32,727 nucleotides of DNA from Deltaproteobacteria bacterium. Lineage in GTDB: Bacteria > Desulfobacterota > JADFXK01. The notes below the pieces were generated by a model. The model saw nothing but the letters and a program-made list of their open reading frames with translations. It had not been told where the DNA came from and made no database searches. Every line of letters begins with the position of its first letter. The first letter of the stretch is position 1. A program made the position numbers and the translations under genes. Location: the NCBI GenBank assembly GCA_015233625.1, contig JADFXK010000006.1, positions 522-33,248 on the forward strand. Direction: 5' to 3'. This document shows positions 10,203 through 18,142 of the stretch, in pieces.

Positions 10203-10466
10203 TCAAGAGTTATTCTTGAGATATCTGTCCCGGCACTCCCGGCTACAAAAATAATGGGTCTGTTCGTTGGTCTTAACCACCAGCGCCTGCCCCTTGGGCA
10301 CATAGACCTGGCAAATAGGATCTTGCACCATAGTGTCTTCCACAGGGTGTCCGATGCCCTTGTTATATTGTGGAGGAGGAGGCACTTGTCTGGTTCCGAA
10401 AATGTTTTTGACGGCCCGGTATGAAACATAGCCGATCACGATAAACATAATCAATCGCAGCAACAT
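10203..10466 (-). CDS. Small membrane-anchored YHS/TRASH-like protein
   Basis: N-terminal TM MLLRLIMFIVIGYVSY; MVQDPICQVYVPKGQALVVKTNEQTHYFCSRECRDRYL (C...CxxxC metal-site pattern). Confidence 0.75.
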   Translation of the reverse strand: MLLRLIMFIVIGYVSYRAVKNIFGTRQVPPPPQYNKGIGHPVEDTMVQDPICQVYVPKGQALVVKTNEQTHYFCSRECRDRYLKNNS

Positions 10467-10559
10467 AATGTTTTCCTATCCTAGGTCGAGACTACCTCGA
10501 GGCGTTATTCAAGCATTGTCCAAGCATTGATTAATAAATAAAGCAACTATTATGCCATC

Positions 10560-10976
10560 TCAGGTGACGGCATTGATCAACCTCTTTATTCCCGATTTTA
10601 ACTGGCTGTTAGCTTCCATGAATTTCAGGCCCATTTCATAGATGATAGTCTGGCGGTCTTCATCCCAACTGGTATTGTACCAGCAAATCGTGGACCCGGT
10701 GATGACTACCTCGCCGTCGGGTGAAGTCATCGACACCTCTATGATCAAATTGTCCGACATCAACGCGGCGGTAGCCAGGTTGACCCGGTCGATGAAGATC
10801 TGTTTGGACCGGACATACACCCCGCCCGTGGAAATATTAGCCACACTGGCCGAGATGAACTGGGAGGCCGGCAGCTTGTTTTCCTGGTCAACTAAACGAA
10901 TGCTGGCCGGAATATCCACCCTTACCCGCCTGAATCGGCGGCGCTCCGGGCCGGTTTTAAAAAAAGGAGGCGTCAT
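10560..10976 (-). CDS. PilZ-domain protein
   Basis: RRRFRRVRVDIPASI and NISTGGVYVRS match the RxxxR and (D/N)xSxxG c-di-GMP-binding motifs. Confidence 0.8.
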   Translation of the reverse strand: MTPPFFKTGPERRRFRRVRVDIPASIRLVDQENKLPASQFISASVANISTGGVYVRSKQIFIDRVNLATAALMSDNLIIEVSMTSPDGEVVITGSTICWYNTSWDEDRQTIIYEMGLKFMEANSQLKSGIKRLINAVT

Positions 10977-11024
10977 GGACGATTCCGTCTATCAGGTCTG
11001 GTTCGATGGCGGTCACATGCCCTT

Positions 11025-11507
11025 TCACCCCATAGGGATAACTGGGGATAAGTCGGATAGAGCACCAAGTAATTCCCGGATGGATGCCTGGAGGATCGGG
11101 TGCTTGACCTCGGCCGCGATCTCGCTTAACGGTACCAGCACAAACCTGCGCCGGTGCATCTCGGGATGCGGAATGATCAAGGTCTCAGAAGATATTACCT
11201 GATCACCGTAAAGCAAAATGTCCAGATCGATAGCTCGCGGCCCCCATCTGAAGCTGGGACGCCGCCCCAGGTCATTTTCGATCGTCTTCAAGGCGCGCAG
11301 GAGTTCTTCCGGTTTCCACACCGTGGTCCCCTGGACCGCGGCATTAACGAAGTCGTCTTGATCCTTCACCCCCACCGGAGCGGTGCGGTAAAGAGATGAG
11401 ACCCGGCCAAAAATGAACCCGGGTAGCTCCTTTAACCGGGCCACGGCCGACTGAATCTGGCTAACCTTATCTCCCAGGTTAGAGCCCAGCCCTAAATAGA
11501 CCGTCAC
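11025..11507 (-). CDS. folK: 2-amino-4-hydroxy-6-hydroxymethyldihydropteridine diphosphokinase
   Basis: VYLGLGSNLGDK...SSLYRTAPVGVKDQDDFVNAAVQGTT...RWGPRAIDLDILLYGD...IPHPEMHRRRFVLVPLSEIA. Confidence 0.95.
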   Translation of the reverse strand: MTVYLGLGSNLGDKVSQIQSAVARLKELPGFIFGRVSSLYRTAPVGVKDQDDFVNAAVQGTTVWKPEELLRALKTIENDLGRRPSFRWGPRAIDLDILLYGDQVISSETLIIPHPEMHRRRFVLVPLSEIAAEVKHPILQASIRELLGALSDLSPVIPMG

Positions 11508-11527
11508 CGGATCGGGTTGATCCCGGC

Positions 11528-12706
11528 TCAGAACCCCACCCCCTTGATGCGGTTAACGGCTTCCCGCAACCGCTCGACGGGTAAGCAGAGGGTCATCCGA
11601 ATGTAGCCTTCACCGGGGGCGCCGAAACCGTTCCCCGGAGTGGTGACAATCCCTGTTTTTTCCAATAAGAGCATGGTAAAGTCATTAGATGACCAACCCG
11701 ACGGAACCTTGACCCAGAGATAAAACGTCGCTTTGGGCGGTTCGACATGCAATCCAGCCTCATTCAACCCCGAGACCAGGACGTTCCGGCGTTCGGTGTA
11801 GATTTTCATCAGGTCGGCCACCACCTTCTGATCACCCGTCAGAGCCTCGATGCCGGCCCATTGGACCGCCTGAAAGGCCCCGGAATCAATATTACTCTTT
11901 ATTTTACCCACGGCCGCCACGATTTCAGCCCGACCTACGGCAAACCCGATTCGCCATCCAGTCATGTTATACGTCTTGGACAGAGAATGGAACTCGATTC
12001 CGACCTCCATGGCCCCAGCCGCATTTAGAAAGCTGACCGGCTTGTATCCATCAAACGCCAATTCTGAATAAGCCGCGTCGTGGCAAACGATGATGTTGTA
12101 TTTCTTGGCGAACGCAACCACCTCATTGTAAAAATCTATCCCGGCCACCGCGCCGGTCGGATTGTTGGGGTAGTTGATAAACATTATCTTGGCCCGGTCA
12201 GCCACATCCGACGGGATGGCCGCCAGGTCCGGCAAAAAGTTGTTTTCAGCGGTTAACGGCATAAAAAATGACTCGCCCCCGGCGAACATAGTCGCCACAC
12301 TATAGACCGGATAGGCCGGACTGGGGACCAGGGCGATATCACCTGGATCAATGAAGGCTAAGGGAAAGTGAGCCAGTCCCTCTTTGGAGCCGATCAGGGT
12401 GATGACCTCGGACCGGTAATCCGCCTTGACCCCGAAGCGGCGAAGATACCAATCAGCCACGACCTTGTTGAATTCGTTCATCCCGGAATAGGAGGGATAC
12501 CGGTGGTTGGCCGGATCCGCGGCCGACCTGGCCAACGATTTAATGATGTGGGCCGGAGTAGGCAAATCCGGGTCGCCCACGCCCAGGTCGATTATGTCAA
12601 CCCCTTTTGACCTGACCTGTTCTTTTAATCGGTCGATTTCCATAAACAGATACGGGGGAAGGTTCTTGATTCTATCAGACAGAGCAACGGAAAACATAAT
12701 TAGCAT
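11528..12706 (-). CDS. dapL: LL-diaminopimelate aminotransferase
   Basis: Class I/II PLP aminotransferase: IIDLGVGDPDLPTPAHII, INYPNNPTGAVA, HSLSKTYNMTGWRIGFAVG. Confidence 0.88.
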   Translation of the reverse strand: MLIMFSVALSDRIKNLPPYLFMEIDRLKEQVRSKGVDIIDLGVGDPDLPTPAHIIKSLARSAADPANHRYPSYSGMNEFNKVVADWYLRRFGVKADYRSEVITLIGSKEGLAHFPLAFIDPGDIALVPSPAYPVYSVATMFAGGESFFMPLTAENNFLPDLAAIPSDVADRAKIMFINYPNNPTGAVAGIDFYNEVVAFAKKYNIIVCHDAAYSELAFDGYKPVSFLNAAGAMEVGIEFHSLSKTYNMTGWRIGFAVGRAEIVAAVGKIKSNIDSGAFQAVQWAGIEALTGDQKVVADLMKIYTERRNVLVSGLNEAGLHVEPPKATFYLWVKVPSGWSSNDFTMLLLEKTGIVTTPGNGFGAPGEGYIRMTLCLPVERLREAVNRIKGVGF

Positions 12707-12994
12707 TGTCTCCTGTGGGGATTGGGGTAGAAAAGAGATCGCGCGCGTACACCCGAAAATGCTTACAGGTTTAGCTTATGCACTGATAGGGCCGTTCCTT
12801 AACTTAGATCGAACCTGCCAGGCATCAAAATAAGTCAGGATGAACAATGAGTCAATGCTTTTTTCGTCCGTCACGAGGTCGCATCCCTGGAGAATCAAGG
12901 CGGCTGAGCAAGCTAACCAGTTGACCACAAACAAGTTCCCGGTCACATTTTTTTTGCTGCTCGTCTGGTTCCGCCAACCCGAAACCCGGAATAT

Positions 12995-13753
12995 TCAGCG
13001 CACAATCCGGTTGACCAGAGAGCCAATCCCGGCAATCCGAACCTCCACCTCATCGCCCGGAGTCATCGGGCCAACCCCCGAAGTAGTCCCGGTGGCGATC
13101 ACATCACCCGGTTGCAGGGTCATCACTTTGGAAATAAAAGAAACTAATTCAGCCACATTGAATAGTAGATGGCGAGTGTTGGAAGACTGCTTGACCTGAC
13201 CGTTCAGCAGACACTGGATATCCAGGTCAGCCGGGTCCAGGCCGGAGACGACCCAAGGCCCCAGGGGGCAAAAAGTGTCAAAGCTCTTGGCCCTGGTCCA
13301 CTGCTTGTCTTTAGCTTGCAAATCTCGGGCCGTGACGTCATTCAGGCAGGTATAGCCGAAAATATAGTCAGCCGCATGAATGAGTCCGACATCCTCGGCC
13401 GGCTTACCGATAACTACTCCCATTTCAGCTTCATAGTCAACCTGCTGGGACATGGCCGGATAGATGATATCGTCACCCGGTCCAATCACCGAGGAGGAAG
13501 GCTTCAGAAAGAGCAACGGTTCTTCCGGCAGCTTAAGCCCCATTTCCTGGGCATGATCGCGGTAGTTCAGGCCGATGGCCACCACCTTGGATGGCGTCAC
13601 CGGGGCCAGCAGGCGCACGTCGGACAAAGAGATCTCCGGCCCGGTGACCTGATATGGTTCCAGGAAATTACCGCTAATCCGGCGAAATCCGGCGCCTTCG
13701 TCTACTCCAAAAGAAATGGCGCCATTCTTGTCTTGGTATCTGATGTATTTCAT
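12995..13753 (-). CDS. Fumarylacetoacetate hydrolase-family protein
   Basis: VVAIGLNYRDHAQEMG, FLKPSSSVIGPGDDI, VDYEAEMGVVIGKPA, GYTCLNDVTARDLQ, GDVIATGTTSGVG. Confidence 0.93.
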   Translation of the reverse strand: MKYIRYQDKNGAISFGVDEGAGFRRISGNFLEPYQVTGPEISLSDVRLLAPVTPSKVVAIGLNYRDHAQEMGLKLPEEPLLFLKPSSSVIGPGDDIIYPAMSQQVDYEAEMGVVIGKPAEDVGLIHAADYIFGYTCLNDVTARDLQAKDKQWTRAKSFDTFCPLGPWVVSGLDPADLDIQCLLNGQVKQSSNTRHLLFNVAELVSFISKVMTLQPGDVIATGTTSGVGPMTPGDEVEVRIAGIGSLVNRIVR

Positions 13754-13792
13754 ATCTTTGGTGAATTCTCCGTCATGCGGTTGAGAGGTTAA

Positions 13793-14053
13793 TTAATCAC
13801 TTTCAACGCCGTCAATGATTCTTTGAAACTCTTCCAACGAACCGACGACCCATGCTTTCTTGCGCAAATCTTTTAGCACGGCAGTGTCGGCTATGGCATT
13901 TATCTGATCTTCAGTCATTGAAGGAACCTGGCCAAATCTGTTTCCGAGGATTTCAATAATAGTCTCGCGCATCGTCGCTTGCACATCTCGGAGACCTTCT
14001 TGGAGACCTTCCTGGAGACCTTCTTGGAACCATGTTTCGGCTAGACCGGGCAT
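13793..14053 (-). CDS. Candidate intragenic in-frame ORF (86 aa) encoding the Rpn C-terminal domain alone
   Basis: Minus strand CCAAGGAGGTGGTGCTATGCCCGGT: AAGGAGG 7 nt before an in-frame ATG; product MPGLAETWFQEGLQEGLQEGLRDVQATMRETIIEILGNRFGQ...IIDGVESD. Confidence 0.55.
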   Translation of the reverse strand: MPGLAETWFQEGLQEGLQEGLRDVQATMRETIIEILGNRFGQVPSMTEDQINAIADTAVLKDLRKKAWVVGSLEEFQRIIDGVESD

Positions 14054-14800
14054 AGCACCACCTCCTTGGTTGTTAAAGACATCGTCCAGCGCCTCCCTCA
14101 ACTCCTGCGAGCTTATTCTTTCCTTATTGGCCAGTAAGTAATGGATAACTTTCCCCAGGTGATCCTGGTGAGAATATTCCTCTTCAGGCCTTCTCAATAA
14201 CTCCAATATGGCTCGAATGCGGGCTCGTAGTTCATCGCTATGAAATATGTATTTCAGGATCAGCAAAACCGCTCTGAGTATCTCCTGACCTTTGATATCC
14301 TCATCCCGGTAAATGGACAAGTCATAGAGAAGATAGCTGAAATCAGGTAGAAATGATCGGAGACAAAAACGCTTGACAAACAGCTTCCGAAAGCTCTCCG
14401 GGATATTCCACCGGTTAACTCCGTGGTACAACACTATCGGCACAATATGCGGGAGGATCCCATCCCAATCCTGGCCCATGGTATGCTCCCATATCCGAAT
14501 CATATAACGGAGCAAATGAAAAGCGACCAATGGTTCAGGATAGCTCTTGTGCTCAAACAGAATGTAGACCAAAACCCGGCCGCCATCCGTCGTGTCCACT
14601 TCATACAGGAGATCGGACAGTCTCTCCTTCAGATTGTCATCGACAAAAGTGTCCTTGCGCGGCTTGAGTGTCTCCAGATTAAGCTCTTGAACCACCTCAC
14701 CAGGAAGATAATTCAACAAAAAATCTGCGGCCTCCTCTTTGTTGGAGAAGACACTCTTGAAAAACCGATCATGGCTGTTGACAATTTCATCCGAAGTCAC
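13793..14800 (-). CDS. Rpn/YhgA-family (PD-(D/E)XK) recombination-promoting nuclease/putative transposase
   Basis: HDRFFKSVFSNKEEAADFLLNYLP, YEVDTTDGGRVLVYILFEHKS (candidate D...ExK), HIVPIVLYHGVNRWNIP, C-terminal QEGLQEGLQEGLRD repeat. Confidence 0.9.
   Translation of the reverse strand: MTSDEIVNSHDRFFKSVFSNKEEAADFLLNYLPGEVVQELNLETLKPRKDTFVDDNLKERLSDLLYEVDTTDGGRVLVYILFEHKSYPEPLVAFHLLRYMIRIWEHTMGQDWDGILPHIVPIVLYHGVNRWNIPESFRKLFVKRFCLRSFLPDFSYLLYDLSIYRDEDIKGQEILRAVLLILKYIFHSDELRARIRAILELLRRPEEEYSHQDHLGKVIHYLLANKERISSQELREALDDVFNNQGGGAMPGLAETWFQEGLQEGLQEGLRDVQATMRETIIEILGNRFGQVPSMTEDQINAIADTAVLKDLRKKAWVVGSLEEFQRIIDGVESD
13990..14025 (-). repeat. Three 12-bp in-frame tandem repeats encoding QEGL-type units
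   Basis: Plus strand ggagaccttctt/ggagaccttcct/ggagaccttctt. Confidence 0.9.
14061..14067 (-). promoter_or_regulatory. Internal Shine-Dalgarno AAGGAGG within the Rpn gene
   Basis: Plus-strand cctcctt; correctly placed for ATG at 14053. Confidence 0.6.
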
Positions 14801-14821
14801 GATTACGCGCCCTCTTCAAGC

Positions 14822-17800
14822 TCAATAATAGGTTATCACCACCCGATCCAGGTAATCCGCAAAGACGGCCAGGTGGTCGGCGATAGCCGCGGTGTCGGCC
14901 CTTTTGGCGGCCAGCTCAATGGCCAGACCGAGTTGGCCCAAATAAAGGAACCCGTAGCTCCCGGCGGAACCCTTGATGCTATGGGCGATCCGCTTCAAAG
15001 TATCAAAATCCCCTTCGGCCAACGACTGGTGCATGGAGCTGATATAATTCCGATAGTCAGTTATAAATTCTGGGATCAAGTCTTCCAGAATCGAATTCAC
15101 CTTGACCACATAGTCTATCTGCGGCTCGATTCCCGCCGGAGTCGGCGGTTCTTCTGTCGCCGGTCGGACAGAGGTCATCTCTCGCGGCCGATCGGTCTTG
15201 CCGGCCAGCGTAATAGAAGTCGTGTTTGCGGCACCGCCGTCGCCTCTCCTTTTCATGACAAAGTTTTGAATTGTCTTGAACAGCCTGTCTTTATTAATCG
15301 GTTTGGTCAAATAATCATTACAGCCGGCGTCGAGACATCTTTGTTTATCCTCTTTGAAAGCATGGGCGGTGAGAGCCACGATTTCGGTGGAAGGCCTGGA
15401 GTTGGCTTTTTCCCATTGTCTGATCCGTCTGGTCGCTTCAAACCCATCTATGACCGGCATGACTATATCCATTAACACCAAATCGTAATTGCCAGCCACG
15501 AATTTTTCCACGGCCACCTGGCCATTTTCGGCCATGTCGAGACGACACAAGGTGTTCTTGAGGTAGAGTTCGATAATTCTTCGGTTACTAGGATTGTCTT
15601 CAACCAACAAAATGTTTAGGGCGGGCAGGTTGATATTCCCGCTCTCCCGGAGTTCCCTATTGACCTTATTGTCCATACGATCCAGGTTTCCAGTGACATG
15701 CAACACTGCGTCCATCAATTCCGATCGTCCGACCGGCTTGACCAGATAGCCAGTCAGGCTGGCCCGGTCATCACAAGGATCGTCAGCAGTTATCATCATG
15801 ATTATCCGCGGGGCAGCCTCCTGATTCCCTTTGATTCTCTCGACCAAGTCAAATCCGTCCATATCCGGCATCCGTCGGTCAACCAGCAGTAAGTCATAAG
15901 GCGCCCCATCCTCGTGGGCCTGAGCCAGGAAATCTATGGCCTGAATACCATTGCCTACCTCGGTTACCACCGCGCCCCACCCAGAAAGCGTTTCGTTTAG
16001 AACCATCCGGTTGGTCGCATTGTCGTCCACGATCAAGGCCTTGAGTCCATTTACGTTCATTTCAAGTTGTGGCCTCTGATCTGAGCATCCTTCCCTAACA
16101 CCCAGTTTTACCGTAAAATAAAAAGTAGATCCCCGGCCGGGATAACTCTCCACCCAGATCCGGCCACCCATCATCTCCACCAGCTTCTTGGAAATGGTCA
16201 GCCCCAAACCAGTGCCGCCATGTTTACGAGTGGTGGAAGAGTCCGCCTGGGCAAAGCTTTCAAAAATCAACTGTTGATGCTCCACGGCAATACCGATGCC
16301 CGTGTCCTCGATGGAAAACAATAGGGCCCCTGGTTCCCCGACCTGTTTGTCTGGAACCACCCGCAACCCGACTTCCCCCGTCTCGGTAAACTTAATTGCG
16401 TTGCCGATCAGGTTGACCAGTATCTGTCGTAACCGCGTCGGATCACCGACTAAGATGTTCGGAATTTCAGAAGAGACCTGGCAAGGCAGCTCCAATCCTT
16501 TTTCGTGTGCTCGCATAGCCAATATCTTGTTTGTTTTTTCAACCAGTTGGCGAAGATCAAAATCAATTGACTCCAATTCGAACTGACCGGCTTCAACCTT
16601 GGATAGATCAAGTATATCATTAATGATATCCAACAAATTTTCACCAGCCGATTTGAAGGTATGAACATACTGTCGCTGGTCCGGACTGAGATTGGTCTCC
16701 CACAAAATATCGGCCATCCCCAGAATGGCGTTCATGGGTGTGCGGATTTCGTGGCTCATGCTGGCCAAGAATTCACTCTTGGCCCGGTTCGCCGCCAGGG
16801 CTGCCTCTCGCTCCTTTTCGGCTTTTTCCTTTTCCTTTTGTTCCGTGATATCTACCAACGATCCTTCGTAATAAAGCACCTTCCCGGACTTACTCCGGAC
16901 GACCCGGGCCGAGATAGAGACATAGATGATCGTGTCGTCCTTTCGCCGAAAAGGGGCTTCTAACCCGATGACCTGACCTTTTTCAAGGAGGAGTTGGGTA
17001 AACATCCGTCGATCATCAGGATTAACATAGACTTGCCGGGCCATGTCGGTGATGGCTGAGACCAGTTCTTCAGGAGATTCATAACCTAAGATTTTGCTCA
17101 TGGAGGGGTTGGCACTGAGATAACGGCCGTCGGGAGTGCTCTGAAAGATGCCTTCGATGGCATTTTCATACAAAGATCGGTATTCTTTTTCTGAGGCCTT
17201 GAGATCATGATATAATCTCGAGTTCTCGATAGCTACTGCGGCTTGGGCGGCCAAGGTATTGATCAGCTTCAAGTCCCGGGCGGTGTATGGCATGGGTTCC
17301 CGGCTACTAATACTGATGACGCCAATTATTCTGTGCCCTGTTTTGAGTGGGGCGCAAATCATGGAGCTGACCGGGAAAGCACTGGGAATATACCGGGGGT
17401 CATGAACCACGTCGTTGATAATTTCAGCTTTGCCGGACAGGAAGACATCTCCAGCGATGCCCAACCCCGGTCGCGTAAACATCTTCTCGGGAGGGTTTTG
17501 CCCAACCGCCGCCAGCATCTCTAATACATCAGTTTCTTTATTCAAAATCATAATCGAGACAGCGTCGGCCGTGACCACTTCCCGGGCATGTTCAATGACC
17601 AGGCCGGCCACGCTTTTTAAATCAAGGGAGGCGGCCAGATTTTCGGCCATCTTGTGGAGCAATGTAATTTCTTTATATGTATCTAGTGTTTCGGCAACTA
17701 ATTCTTTTTTTTCGTGCTCCCGACCAGCAATATAGGTCAGCACCGAGGCGAACAATGAACTTTGCGGCCCGCCCCGAACCCACCCCAAGCGTACTCCCTC

Positions 17801-17968
17801 CATATCAATCGGATGCAGGTCTGAGGCTTCACCACCGGGCCGCCCGAAAATAATCGCTCCCTGCTCGTCCAAGATTTCCACATCATCGTGCAGTACCTGG
17901 GCGAGACTCTCCAATATGGAACCAATCTCTTTTTTTTTCAGAATTTTCTTGAGGTGGATGGCGTTCAT
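14822..17968 (-). CDS. Hybrid histidine kinase: GAF-PAS-HisKA-HATPase-REC-REC-Hpt
   Basis: GAF region, PAS (YRSLYENAIEGIFQSTPDGRYL), FLASMSHEIRTPMNAILGM, N/G boxes (NLIGNAIKFTE, DTGIGI, GGTGLGL), two REC (LLLVDRRMPDMDG; LVLMDIVMPVIDG), Hpt AHSIKGSAGSYG. Confidence 0.95.
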   Translation of the reverse strand: MNAIHLKKILKKKEIGSILESLAQVLHDDVEILDEQGAIIFGRPGGEASDLHPIDMEGVRLGWVRGGPQSSLFASVLTYIAGREHEKKELVAETLDTYKEITLLHKMAENLAASLDLKSVAGLVIEHAREVVTADAVSIMILNKETDVLEMLAAVGQNPPEKMFTRPGLGIAGDVFLSGKAEIINDVVHDPRYIPSAFPVSSMICAPLKTGHRIIGVISISSREPMPYTARDLKLINTLAAQAAVAIENSRLYHDLKASEKEYRSLYENAIEGIFQSTPDGRYLSANPSMSKILGYESPEELVSAITDMARQVYVNPDDRRMFTQLLLEKGQVIGLEAPFRRKDDTIIYVSISARVVRSKSGKVLYYEGSLVDITEQKEKEKAEKEREAALAANRAKSEFLASMSHEIRTPMNAILGMADILWETNLSPDQRQYVHTFKSAGENLLDIINDILDLSKVEAGQFELESIDFDLRQLVEKTNKILAMRAHEKGLELPCQVSSEIPNILVGDPTRLRQILVNLIGNAIKFTETGEVGLRVVPDKQVGEPGALLFSIEDTGIGIAVEHQQLIFESFAQADSSTTRKHGGTGLGLTISKKLVEMMGGRIWVESYPGRGSTFYFTVKLGVREGCSDQRPQLEMNVNGLKALIVDDNATNRMVLNETLSGWGAVVTEVGNGIQAIDFLAQAHEDGAPYDLLLVDRRMPDMDGFDLVERIKGNQEAAPRIIMMITADDPCDDRASLTGYLVKPVGRSELMDAVLHVTGNLDRMDNKVNRELRESGNINLPALNILLVEDNPSNRRIIELYLKNTLCRLDMAENGQVAVEKFVAGNYDLVLMDIVMPVIDGFEATRRIRQWEKANSRPSTEIVALTAHAFKEDKQRCLDAGCNDYLTKPINKDRLFKTIQNFVMKRRGDGGAANTTSITLAGKTDRPREMTSVRPATEEPPTPAGIEPQIDYVVKVNSILEDLIPEFITDYRNYISSMHQSLAEGDFDTLKRIAHSIKGSAGSYGFLYLGQLGLAIELAAKRADTAAIADHLAVFADYLDRVVITYY

Positions 17969-17997
17969 GTCCTATTGCTTCCCATCGGCTGCGGTTG

Positions 17998-18139
17998 GTT
18001 GCTGGTTACTCGTTTCTGGTTGCTTGTTGCTCGTTGCTACTTTCCCGAAAGTATTACATAAATTTCAAGTCTAAAAAAATATGTGCATGTAAAAGGGAAC
18101 CCAACAACCAGTAACATGCAACGAGCAACAAGCAACCAG
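17998..18139. repeat. Inverted arrays of heptamer repeats (GTTNCTN / NAGNAAC) with 22-bp perfect arms
   Basis: 17998-18039: gttgctg gttactc gtttctg gttgctt gttgctc gttgcta; 18102-18136: caacaac cagtaac atgcaac gagcaac aagcaac; 18016-18037 is the exact reverse complement of 18118-18139. Confidence 0.9.
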
Positions 18140-18142
18140 TTG

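Noticed and set aside
12840-13199. 119-aa plus-strand ORF
   Set aside because: Overlaps the FAH-family gene antisense; the remainder is low-complexity intergenic sequence.
14423-15475. 350-aa plus-strand ORF
   Set aside because: Runs antisense across the end of the hybrid kinase and start of the Rpn gene, both strongly supported; no domain features.
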